Below are positions 36,561 through 48,664 of a stretch of 64,000 bases of DNA, piece after piece. Source of the DNA: Fasciolopsis buskii. Lineage: Eukaryota > Platyhelminthes > Trematoda > Plagiorchiida > Fasciolidae. Every line of letters begins with the position of its first letter. The stretch's first letter is position 1. Position numbers and translations under genes: made by a program. Under the pieces are notes generated by a model. The model did not search any database, was not told the DNA's origin, and saw nothing but the letters and a program-made list of their open reading frames with translations. The DNA lies in NCBI GenBank assembly GCA_008360955.1, contig LUCM01009879.1:1-64000 (forward strand), read 5' to 3'.

Positions 36561-38306
36561 ATGCGTTCAGTTCTTTCGTATTTGGTGTGTTTCATCTACT
36601 ATGGGAAACAAATGGTGCTGGTTGGTGCAATTTTTTTTGGCATCGTTCTATGCTCACTTATTAATTCCGCCTCGTTTACACTCGCGAATAGTGCTCGACA
36701 ATTCTCCGATTCTATGCGCCCTACTTCAGCCTTGCTAGCCAAAGCGATGCCGGTCACTTTTACCGTGGATGAGAATACACCAAATTTGACAATCATCGGT
36801 CGATTAGCCGATTCGATCCAACCCAAACCAAGCCCGGATTTGCGATACACAATTCCACAAAATCCATTCTTTGGAATTCTACCCGAGAGTTCCGTACGCG
36901 TAATCGGCCCGTTAGATCGAGATGAAAATCGTCAGCTATGCACGGAACCAAGTTACCCGCAACAATGTGTATGGACTAGTTTCGCGGTGACCGGAAACGG
37001 TCAATATATCGGTCTGCGAATTGTGGTAAATGATGTGAACGATAATGTGCCCGCTTGGGCTGAGCCTACTATCACGATCCACGTGACCGAGGAAATGCAT
37101 GCCACATTCACAGCTGAATTACCAGTTGCGAAAGATCCCGACTTGGACAAGAATGGTATACAAGGATATAAACTACAAACGGAACTGGAAGATGCCGAAC
37201 GCTTTGAATTGATTGTCAAATCGAGTACGGTCAAGTCCGGCATTAGATATCCCGTGGATGTGGTTGAGACCACGTCATCTAGGTTTAAACTATTTCTACA
37301 AGTTCTCAAACCGCTTGACCGAGAGATACAGCCAAGACATAACTTGACTTTACTTGCATTTGATGGCAGTGAGCCATATCATACGGGACGACTGAACATT
37401 ATTGTGGAAGTTGTAGATGAGAACGATCACAGTCCACAATTCACCAGTTCCGCGTACACCGCTATAGTGTCCGAAGACGCGGGTGTGGGTAGTGTCATTC
37501 CGCTCCGCGAATCCACGTTTGATACTGTCCGTCAGTCAGACGCTAGTGGAGTGTCTGCTGTTTACTTTGATCGAGGTAGTCAGCTAATGGCCACAGACCG
37601 AGATGTCGGTCCGAATGGACAAATCAAATACGAGTTTGCCGCATCTACAGACCCGCAAGTAATGGATTTGTTTACACTTGACCAAGACAATGGACAAATT
37701 CGTGTGGCTAAACCGCTAAGCTACGATATTCGTCCAAGAGGATGGAAATTTCAAGTTTTGGCCAAAGATGGCGGACGTCCGGCCCGGTCCAGTTCGGCCA
37801 CTGTGCTTATCCAGTTGAAAGATGCAAATACTCACGGTCCGGATATAAAAACGCGTCTACATGAGCCAAAACGATTTGCTCAAATTATTGCCCGTCGTGG
37901 TGGACCACCAACCACGACCGGACAAATTGTCAATGTGATCTACATTCCGGAAAATGCTGCACCTGTATCGGAACCGCTGGCCGTATTCACCGTCGGTGAC
38001 AAGGACACGGGTGCAGGTGGCGAGTTTGATTGTGAACTGACAGATTCCGAAATGTCCACCTCGGCCAATACGAATGGGTTGGTTGATTTTCGACTAAATT
38101 TCACTGCCAAATTGCCCAATTGGAATGTGTACAGCCTGTATGTGATTCGTCCGATTGATCGTGAACTAGCACCGATGCGTGAACTGATTGTGACTTGTAC
38201 CGATCACGGACAACCTCCACGGAGTAGTTACGAGAAATTGAATGTGATCTTGGTGGACGAGAACGACAATGCTCCGAGATTTAGTCAGAAAAACTATCAG
38301 TTCCAT
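36561..38306 (+). CDS. Delta-protocadherin-like adhesion receptor, first coding exon (signal peptide, EC1-EC4, start of EC5)
   Basis: Encodes the N-terminal ectodomain of a protocadherin, a calcium-dependent cell-surface adhesion and recognition protein. Numbering from the ATG at 36561, a hydrophobic signal segment spans residues 18-38; a second ATG at 36612, just before it, is an equally good start, and neither has a strong Kozak context. EC1 (about 65-166) has a DRDEN motif and the paired cysteines 127 and 136 typical of protocadherin EC1, ending in NDVNDNVP. EC2 (168-293) has DPDLDKNG, LDRE and VDENDHSP. EC3 (297-427) has ATDRD and NGQIKYEF but a degenerate linker, DANTHGP. EC4 (about 440-573) has GDKDTG, EFDCEL, IDRELAP and VDENDNAP. 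EC5 begins with NYQFH. A GTAAGT donor at 38307 ends the exon after a complete codon (phase 0). The frame is open upstream to at least 36417 but has no ATG there. I am confident of the family, less so of the exact start. Confidence 0.93.
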
Positions 38307-41300
38307 GTAAGTTCGGGTGCGATTTGCAACAACAGGGTAGCAATGAAGTTGTTTATAATAATGTTCTAAATACTTTGCATTGTAGTATGATCTCAGTTCT
38401 AGGTATGCATTACTCATATGGCTTTCAAACTACGTTTCTCTTAAACAACCTAAAGTTCGGCCTAATGAGTAGAGTTCATGATCAAAAAATATACTGTTGC
38501 CCCACGGGAAAGTGTGTATAGGGTGGGAGGTAAACGTTAAGCAAAAACCAGTTTATTGGTCTTGCGTTTGAATAGGAAAAAATTGCAACTGGGTGGCAAT
38601 AAAGAAAATGGAAGAAGCTTCGCAATCACGAAGTCAGGGGACTGATGACTGCAGAATGGAAGTAAAATGGAGAGGCCGTCAATTAGCCTGAAGGCGCTTA
38701 ACTGAACCGAATCAAGTATGAACAAAGACGTAGAAGAAACCGGATGTTACACGTGACTGCAGTGTCCAACTGTGAGGTCACATGAACTTTACTCGGCCGA
38801 ACGGGATCAGCCGGGGTGGTGCGAAAAAGGGGAAATTAACTTATGGATGCCTCGATTCGAAGACGATCAAAGGGTTGTTTGGCTCTTGAAATGAGAAGCA
38901 CTATAGACATGTGCAGTTGAAGATGGCTGCATCTTGAAAATGTTAATACATGGTAGACCGTAATTGAATTCGTACTATTGATTGCTTGATGGTGTACTGT
39001 GATTTCCAATTTCTATTCTGTTTGTGTTTATTCCAAACCTACTTGGAATTTCCCAAACTGAAACCAAATTGGTGGGACCTGTCACTGAGATCCACGTATC
39101 TGTTGAAAAAGAGGGTTCGATAGAAATGCTTGACAAATATTTTTTCCGATTCCCGTTCGACAGTATATTGTATTACATCCTACAAAACTACGTGATGAGG
39201 TCTTGTACGAAATTTCCGGTTCTAGTACACATAAAGCTAAAAATCACGAAGCTGATTGGAATGCAAACATATTTTTCGCGCATAAGTCAATAGGGCAGTG
39301 TCGATGATAAAAAATAATTAACTCCGAACAGAGCGCCAGTTGCAAACTGCATTGATGCACTGGTGCAGTTTTAAAGTGCGCGAATTCGAAAATGGCGCGC
39401 GAACGCCAAGGTCAGTTTGAGCCGAGCAATGGAACAAAATACATATTAACTTCACTCACGTTCTGACGGAAGTAGTTTAAAGTTCTTTTGCAAATTACTC
39501 AATGCATACAGACTTGAAGAGATTGTGCGTTTTCTAGTAAATGACACGAGCATAATAATGTCTTTTAATTGAAGAATGAAGGCCAGCATACTTCCTAACT
39601 GTTTTCTGGTTAAGGGTGGAGGGATTATCATCGGAGTTGATCTACGCTCAGTTGGTAATAAGAACAATTCAAAATGTAAGATTAAACTGCATAATATTTG
39701 TCAAATGGTCCGGAATCGAGCCGCCAACGCTCTGCTTACTTCGTACGCGATTGGGACGCGCGGAACACACTACAATATAAACGGTTAGGTTACTGATGAA
39801 ACGATTAAACACAAAAATATTTCTACTGAAGTCGCTAAATATTTTTATCATGATTGTCTGCAGCTATTTTACGAAAGCGCCTGTTCACAAGACTATTGAT
39901 GCGACCATTTTTGACAATTCCTTGTCAATTTCATTAGTCCACTACGCTAGAATTTCACTCATATTTTACCGTGAATGACTGCCGGGTCCCAGTTTGATGT
40001 GCTTATTATCCTCGGCCTACGCCAGTTGTCATTAATACCACTGCAGAGGCTTAAAGGATGTAAGGATGCTAATTACTCTCGTATTTCCACTCACGCTACA
40101 CGCTGCCATGGAAAGAGTACATCTAAATCAATGAACAAAGTATTGGACTAAAAGGGTAGAGAAAGAAGGGAAAGACGTCTCAGTGTATAAAATGCACTTT
40201 TTCAATCATTCTGATTCGATAGAAGGTGATCACACGTGTGTTATTGTTGGCTATCTTCGGCATATCCTTCGGTATTTTCATCCGAGCTGAGAGAGGGAAA
40301 TTTTTGGACCCTCAATCACGGAGACATGAGACTTCTTAATTCACCCAATTCAATTGCACATTTGGCTCACTGTATAGCGCCATGATGTCAGTGGCAGCCT
40401 GTTGTCCATCATGAACCAACTCTGAGGAAGGTTTCTGCTATTTATACAACACAAAATTACACAAATGCATCTGTTTGGCAGTTACGTTTGAAATAAGATA
40501 TATCCCAAATGGTTTCGTTGTTCGTTCTTCATCAACAAATAGGACAAAGTTCATAAACTCACTTTTAATGTATGTATTGATCTAGTTCACACCAGAGTTG
40601 CTATCTCTTAGACATCGGATGAATTATTTAATCCCGTCGATTGTTCCGTACTAGGAACTGTTCCCTCAGTGGTCTTGTGGCTTGTAGAAGAAAAAGAAAA
40701 CCAACTCACTCTTTATAATTGATTGAATCGTTAATGTTGTCAAATCGGTTGGTAAATTATTCATACGCATTATTTTGCAACCACGTTCGTGATCACACAT
40801 CTGGACTGTGATTATGAAGACATAAGGAATGTGACAGATGAATTGCACTTTCATAACCAGTCATGCCTTCCTCTTCGCAATGTTTTAAGCATTCAGTATT
40901 ATAGAATGTCATATTCAGCAGGCCAATATCACTGGATCTGTGGCAGATGACCAACATCGGATTTCTGGCAACCCTCGAATATGTGCCACGTGACCACTGT
41001 AAACTGGTAAACGAAGTAGCCATGAATAATACCACAGTCTGTTTGCGAACACGATTTGTAATTTTTCCAAACGACGTGAACACGAAAGTATACTTATATG
41101 TATACGAACAGACTTATAATAACACCTTCATTGTTCATAATGTCTCTGGTTTACATGGGTACTGTAAACGGGACATCGAAACCATGAATAGCGGAAGAAA
41201 ACGAGCGAGACGGAGGAAAAACCAAAATTTCTATGCATGATTCACCACACAAATGCCAGGGTGTTCCTTGTGCATGTATATTTCATCCGGTATCCCTCAG

Positions 41301-44300
41301 TATCCACTGTTAGTCAGTGAACGTGATGATTCTAGGCTGCCCAAACCGAGGTGCACGATTGGAGTTTCGGGGGCCCGACATTCAATCTTGGATCTCTTAG
41401 TTTACGCTATATCGCAGCAGAGTGATCCAATTGAGACAGTACCCAGCAAGCAGTATCTATTCAAGGGAGGATGTTCAAGTTGCAGGGCCATTTAGGGATA
41501 TTCTGGGTGGAGTTCAAAGCGAGTAGTCAACTGGGAGCCTGAAATAGCTACTCCCAAATTTACCGCATTTGAGGACTCCTTCACACGCGTGAAACACTCA
41601 CTGAAAATGTTCTACCCTTCGACCTGAATGAAACGCATTGTTCATTCATTTTTCGGAAGAAAATGGACGCTTGTCATTGGGACGCCCAAAACATTCATAC
41701 CATAGTGCTCAGGCGAATAACAGTTACATGATTTCATTAGATTGGCTATTGGTAAATCTGTTCGATGGTTTGTTAATTTTTGCATTGGGTTCCGTTTGAC
41801 GTTTCCATGTTGGGAAAACATTGCAAAATCGAATTATATAGGTGTATGAAATGAATGATTTGACAGCTGTTCGATATGGTGCTGACAGCATTGCCTTAGA
41901 AACAATTACCAGGTAGCAGGAAGACCCTAGAATTGGAAAATTATTTCCGATTACTTTGTCTCCAGTGCTTAATCTAACTACGTGCCAAATGTTGAACCAA
42001 GCAAATCGTTTACAAATTAGGATATCAGAAACAAACGTGTTCATTTCTGTAGATTAGCTGTTTGCTTCATTGGTACGATAGCATCAGGTTAGCTGGTCAT
42101 CAGTGACAGACCATGGAGACGATTACTTGGCGTTGTGAAGTTGAAATGGACGGTTTTTCTTGTTCATTGTTTCACATTTCCCTAAAATGATTTGTACAAG
42201 TTCGTTGGATGGTAGGACCGGGACAGGATAAATAATTCCAAATGAGCCGTCAATATTCATTGTGACTCTCTAAGTGAACGAGCATCTACAATTAAGTCGA
42301 GCATAACCGTAGTCAATTTTTTGTTGAGCCACTATGCGTGAAGTTTTATGAATTTCCTCATAAACTGTAAATCAGTTTGATGAAAGCTGAGTAGTCTCCA
42401 AATGAACGATTGTCTATTCATTAATACGAGGCTCACTGACAAGTTTCACAACTTGTTTTATGTTTCACTTCAGTCTTAACATGTTGAAAGGAGCCAACCC
42501 AGTAGCTCACGTGACAGGTCTAACCGAGATTTGGTTGATCCAGGTTTATTCAAAACTAAACTACCAAGATTAAATAGGTCTATCAATTTTGGTTTCCGAT
42601 ATCTTTTCACTCATATCCGTAAACTGATTTTAGACTTACCGAATGTAACTGACAGACTGATTAAACATCACGAGTAGAGTGAATAGATGGGAACTTTGCC
42701 ACACTGTGACGGAGATCGAGTCAAACGAAATGATGAGTACAGAAATTTGCATGCGCCGTTTGCTGACTACTCATTTTATCCACTAGTCTGACTTATTTCT
42801 ATACGAGCATTACTGATCGATTTGGTGAAAACAGTTACAAATTTCAGTAGTATTCCATTTGTTTAACTTTGTCTCGATCGTCCTGCACATTTGGCCATAT
42901 GATTGTGTACTTGCGGATCTCGCGTGAGGCTAAATTCATTCCGGTCTCTTGTAAACTGTTTTTGTACCAGTTTACTAATCAAATGCGTATGCGAATATTA
43001 ATCGAATTGGGCACCACCATCATTCGTGTTCGGTGACACATGCGATTGGCTTGGATGATGTGATTTCATCGATTCTCTTGTTCTGAAATTAAATGCTTGT
43101 CGGATTATTGAATCTAACTTTGTGTCTCATGAAGATATTTCCACTTTGGTGACCAACGTGATTTGACAAGCAGTTAAGAGCAAATCGCAAGTCGGCTAGT
43201 AATTTAACGAACACAGCCAGCAATGTGTCCCTACTCTTCGCGTCTTTCAGGGAGTATGGCTCGATCAAAAGTTGGTTGAAATCGAGAGAGCGAAACATTT
43301 GTTTTTTTGGACAAAACTGGTTTGTGTATATCAACCAATTGAATACAGGTTTGAATTTATTTTTACGCGCCAAACATTGACCTTGTCGACAAAATGAATG
43401 TGAAAGTATCAGTCAAAACCAGATTTGAACCCATGTCCAATTTGCCTGCATTGTATACGTCTACTGTTAAAATCTACGGGAAACTATACGGTGATCTGTT
43501 TACTGTGACTAAATTTTTCGCACCTGATCGATCAGTTTGATTGTACAGTGCTTGGTTCGAGTCATACGAGGTTTGTGAACTGTGAGCTATGCTTAGTGGC
43601 TTTATGCATACATAGGTTAGATCGGCCTTTAGGTTTTTCGTACTGATTTCAATAAACCGAACACGACTAGTGTCGTGCAGGACCCAATACGATATAAATA
43701 AATAAAGATACATGTATATATATATATAGGAATCTGAAAATGCAAAACCATAGATCAAAGTTTTCGAAGGATCATGTTTTGCGGAATTCAATGTTCGATA
43801 GGGGAAAGGATGTATCACGTGGTTTGGACGTTTGCTAGGCGACTGATAACCAACCCGGTGGACTTACTTGTCAAGACTCTCAATGGATCATCCTTGGTTC
43901 CTGTCCCAAGTTGGATGGGGTATGATAGGCACCGTCTGCTCATAACTGAATAACTAAAAGACAAATGGTCATACTTGTATAATAGCAATATAAGGCTTGC
44001 AAAAAGGATCTCAAAAGCTGACAAAATAAACAATTTCTCCCAACCAAATTTTAACTAATGAAATAGTGAACATTGTTCACTTTTGAAATGTTCAAACATC
44101 GTTCGGTGGGACCTCGAAATATAGCTGGAATGAACAAGTGCGGTGTAAATACGTGGGTTGAGTCCATGTACAAGTTCGAATCCCCACTGAGTCCGAATAC
44201 GTTCTCTCAGTTGAAACAATCCTATATTCGTTAAAATCTCCCAAACAGAATTCGCGATCAAACGTTTGATTGATTGAGACAATGATTGACTGACTGGCTC

Positions 44301-44811
44301 AAGGACTGAGTTTTTGACTCATTGACTAATTATGTTGATATGACTATGGAACTGTCTGATAGTTGGAGTGTCAGGGTTACATACTTCATATATCTACGCA
44401 TGTTTAGAAGTGAGGTTGATATGCTGGAATCCAAACAACATTGCTATGTTAAAAACCGATGACGCATATTTGGTGATTAGATAAATGTTTTCCCGGAAGA
44501 GACGGCTTGCCAGAGCAAACTAGAATGTGATTGCATCATACTACCACCCACTGTGATCTACTCGGAACACTAGTTTTGTTTGAATATGTTCGATGATTGT
44601 GATCCTAACTGAGGATGTTGATTTGTGGATGCCAATTTAAGCACCTTAAAACTACTCAATCTCCATGAATCTCTGGTCTCTGACAAACAAGTTTTCTTCC
44701 ATGAAAACACTCGATTTGTTCCGTTCAAAACGGTCACGAGAATTGGGGAAAAAATTTCGCTTCTTATTAGCAAATACAGTGTGGAAAATAAGAAACAATT
44801 ATGTCAAAATA

Positions 44812-44966
44812 CGGTGGCGATCAAGCAGATTATGTCGTGAAGTTTGAACACGGAGGTCACTGGTTCGAATCCCACAATCGCCGGTGAACTATGCCTTCGG
44901 CAGCCTTTGGTTGGCCGGGGTCCCGTTTGCGGAAAAGTGGCGTATATTTCTGTCTTTAATAAAGGC
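44812..44966 (+). mobile_element. tRNA-derived SINE, diverged copy in the intron
   Basis: The head begins CGGTGGCGATCAAGCAG, with a B box GGTTCGAATCC at about 44863-44873. The body has GGCAGCC and TTGGTTGGCCGGGG, and the tail has CTTTAATAAAGG. More diverged than the 22-kb and 59-kb copies, especially in the A box, so probably older. It accounts for the start of a 99-codon frame that is not a gene. Confidence 0.82.
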
Positions 44967-45129
44967 AGTAAGAAGACTTTGAATCCAGTTAAATTTAAAC
45001 AAAGAGTAGTTTTTCGTAGTTTGGATAAAATACCTGATGGTATTTTTGATGAACTGTTGTTCCGTTATCTGACGGGGATGATAAATCACGAAAACACTGA
45101 TTTGTCAGTGGACTTTTATTGTCAAATTT

Positions 45130-45520
45130 CTTCGTCAGAATAATATTCATCCAAATCCCGTGACTTGCACCAGGCGGTAAGGGACGGGTGACTGAGCTTG
45201 AACAAGGAAACAACCGAACAACGGTATTGCTGATTGGCAACGGGGAAAACTTTCCCAGGTTAGAAGGTCCTGAACCAATCTGTCAGTGACGAGAATATCT
45301 GTACATTCAGGTCAATCAGCCTTGTCCTCATATTGCCTTTTGACCCAGTAGACTCCGACCAGCCTAGGCCTTGCTAAATGCGCGTACGAATGTGTGCAAG
45401 CATTTCGGCAGGCAAACGAGATTTTAATTTAATCCTCCTGGGGGTTCGGTGTGTTCCCGCGAGGGTAGTTGGCTCCCCCATTCCATTCCATTCCATTCCA
45501 CGACACGACACGACACGACA
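45130..45520 (+). mobile_element. Possible LINE 3' end followed by two pentanucleotide arrays
   Basis: About 350 bases of comparatively GC-rich, non-coding sequence end in a short (CATTC)n array at 45479-45500, directly joined to (CGACA)4 at 45501-45520. Non-LTR elements of the CR1 and RTE type often end in short tandem repeats instead of poly(A), and the abrupt base-composition change suggests an inserted 3' untranslated region. No reverse transcriptase is visible upstream, so this would be a heavily 5'-truncated copy. The assignment is inference. Confidence 0.3.
45479..45520. repeat. Abutting (CATTC)4 and (CGACA)4 arrays
   Basis: Two different five-base tandem arrays, each about four units, directly adjacent with no spacer. 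Confidence 0.95.
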
Positions 45521-45761
45521 AACACACCGACACACGTGTACTTAGACCGATAGGATAAACATAAAAACGATGCACAACTCGCGAGTTTCGTTGAAGCATG
45601 GTTTAAGGATATATGGACAGCTATAGGGATTGCCGAATTTCTGAATCCCCGCGTATAGAACTACACAAAGACAATGTGGGACTGAAATTGATGAGACGAT
45701 GGCATGCATGTTGTCCTAATTCTACTCAACTCTCAGTTCTGTTTGAATTAGATGCAACCTC

Positions 45762-45796
45762 ACCATCATTATCATCATCATCATCATCAACATCAG
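45762..45796. repeat. CAT trinucleotide repeat
   Basis: CAT/ATC units with minor interruptions; it accounts for a polyserine stretch in an otherwise unconvincing frame. Confidence 0.93.
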
Positions 45797-47593
45797 CCGA
45801 TTGCGGTCTAACCTCTACACGTATGCGCAGAAATGAAGAGCGAACAACAATTTGAATTTGAATTCGGTTCAAATCGAAAAAAAAGTTTTTTTCATTTAAA
45901 TTTGTCAAGAAAACCTATTTTAGTTGAACAACATTTCAGTTCGTGCGTCGAGTTCGTGACTTTCTATGGCAAATCCAACATTTTGACATAATTGCAACCG
46001 GCTTGGAGGGAAAAACGAACCTGTCACTAATCCGTGATCTGTATTTGTTTTTATGTGAACGAGGCCATACGTTTAATCACCTAAGATCGGTTTTTACTTT
46101 CCGTTTTTATTTATCCGCACACTTTCGCGCACTGTGCCCGTTTTCAGAACGAGTTGCTGATGCGAATTTCGGTTGGGACGAGTCTCGTATGAAAGAAGGG
46201 TAAGAAAATCACGATTGTGTTTGAAGTAAAGCAATCGTCTGGCCAATGACAGTGACTAGCTTTCGACTCTCACTAATAATCGAGAGTAGTTAAAACTCCA
46301 TTCATTTTCGTTCTTTTTCACACAAGGCCCAGGTTGTAAGCACTCTATAATCTAGTCAACTGGCTCGGTAGGACTTTTGAAGCAGAAATTTTGGGCCCAA
46401 GTTACGTGTGTGAACAAACACCCAAGGTGTACGAACGTTTCTCTTTGACCGAGAAAATGTGTGAATTTTTCTGGTACGATCGTTAACGAGAGAAAACTGA
46501 AACGATTTGGTTTGTTCTTGTCGAATTATCTGCTTTCGAAAACGAACAATGAAAACATTGCGTTTCAAATATCTATGACTGAAGCTAGGGAGAAACTTGA
46601 AAGAACAGTTTCGTAATTATTTCATCGCGTTTTAAACATTCCTCGTGATGTACAAACGGTTTTCCGTTTTTTTAACAACGTAACTAGGTGTATGTGCCCA
46701 TGTATGTATTTGTGTGTTTTTGTGTGTATGTAAGTGTTTGCGTGTGGTGGGCCTCGATTGTGCGTGAAAGTGCACATTTGTGCCTTGGAGAGATGGTGTT
46801 TTGTCAGTTCAATTCACATTTATTTTAATTTCGATCGGATTTGGAGAAACTAGGAAATGCTTAGACTCGTCAGACTGGGTACAAATAAAAATTCGTCCCG
46901 AGCAGGCTGTTGTGAGAACACTCAGTAATTGTTTGTACATCTTATTGATCGTGCACAAGATGTGACAGACAAGTTTATTTGCTGTTGCATCGTGTCTTCC
47001 GATCGTAAATAACCAAAACGAGTTTTTTTGCATAACCGTCCCCGCCCCTTGCCATCATCCCAAATCGGTTGATTTCGGGAATGAAATTCTTTCCCTTAGG
47101 GAGGGGGGATCTTGTTTGAAGGAAAGATTGAAACCGAACGAATATAAATCAGTTTTGCAGAATGAACGAAACAGAAATGTCGTGTCAAGCGTTTCCCCTG
47201 GGCCATTTTTTCTTACAAAACCACGAAAAGAATGAGTTGATCTGAGAAGGAAAGATTCTGTAATGTTTTGTTAAACTTCTCCTTGTGAATAGGCAGCGAC
47301 TGAGTGCGTTTACGTATTTTTTCATGTGTCTTTTATAAACACACGATAAAACTTGATTTCCCAAGAAATTCATACTAGGTGAAATAATTTGCTAGATGAT
47401 TTGTTCAGTGCCGTTTCTACTGACAAACTTATGAGTAGTTTGACCAGAAGTGCGACGAGTGACTGCCGGTCTAACTGAGCCTAATAGTTTTGAAACCTTG
47501 ACAGAAGGAGAAGGTACAGGGATGTAAACGGGTTGCTGGCTCTACTGATCACGGTCAATTGCTGACCTCTGCATGACTAATAAATGTGATATT

Positions 47594-48059
47594 AATTCAC
47601 CATGTGATATCATCACTCGACTCACCATAAAGAAACCATGGAAGCACTGTACAGCTGTTTCATCCTTGTTAGGAATCATCAGCAGTGCGTATGGACCGCG
47701 CCCGAATGGGCTGCGAAACGCCGAAAGGACGAACGATTCTGAGTCGAACCGCTTAGCGATTAGCTAACGGGCAGGCTCCGAGGTTTTGTGAACTTCTGAC
47801 CACATGAATGTTTGACCCCTATCTCACTGATTTGCACGGTTACTGGTCGTACCGTCACATGGATCGGCCCCCACTGATAGATGACTTCTACTCAGAGTAG
47901 CTAAGTACGACGAAGGCTTGTGGTAATGGTACTACAGAGCTTGGATTACTTGATCATATTATATGCCCTGGACTGATTGATTCTAAAAGATGAAACAGCT
48001 GTACAGTGCTTCCATGGTTTCTTTATGGTGAGTTGAGTGATGATATCACATGGTGAATT
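47594..48059. repeat. Inverted repeat with 71-base arms, one mismatch
   Basis: Left arm 47594-47664 and right arm 47989-48059 are reverse complements at 70 of 71 positions, separated by 324 bases. Weaker complementarity seems to continue inward (TTAGGAATCATCAG against TTTAGAATCAATCAG). A transcript across it could fold into a long stem. It may be a foldback or MITE-type element; I see no clear target-site duplication and no coding content in the spacer. Confidence 0.92.
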
Positions 48060-48631
48060 ATTTCATGTAAACATTCAATCTCCTACTACTAAAATGTGAT
48101 ATTCTCTAAGAGCCAGCTTTTGGTTTCTGACTGCTTGTGTGGGGAGATTGTTTCAGTCACGACTTCCTGTAAATGAGATTCCAAGTTACATTTGAGTGTG
48201 CCGTTTATTTCCAAAAGGCTTATTTGTGTCCGGATCTGATCACTTTTAGAGGCCGGGATGTGGAAGTGATTAATCAGTTGGGAGAATTTCTGCGAAATTT
48301 CTGACTGAAATTCTAACGTAGAGGACGGAATACAAATGTGAAAATGTCCATGACTGAAACACGTGTACAATCAGAGACCAGTTTGATCAGAGCTGGTGGA
48401 CATTCGCATTGCCAAGTTTGATTTGTGCACACGAATAAGTAGATAAGCCGTTAATTTTGTTTATCAGAAATATTGAAATGAAACAAATAGGTGAAACAAT
48501 AGTATGTTTGGTTATTCGTTCGTTTTTGTACGTTTTACGGCTAGTGTCAACTGAAGGTCGGTCTCGACATTTCACTCTCACCAGCATACTCTAATACAAG
48601 TGGCACTTGAATAAAGTGTTCAGTGAGAATC

Positions 48632-48664
48632 GTGTGTGTGTGTGTGTGTGTGTGCGTGTGTGTA
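48632..48664. repeat. GT dinucleotide repeat
   Basis: GT units with one GC and one AT interruption near the 3' end. Confidence 0.95.

Noticed and set aside
45943..46203. 86-codon frame after a TTTCAG as an internal exon
   Set aside because: No recognisable domain, and it does not fit into the cadherin reading frame between the two secure exons.
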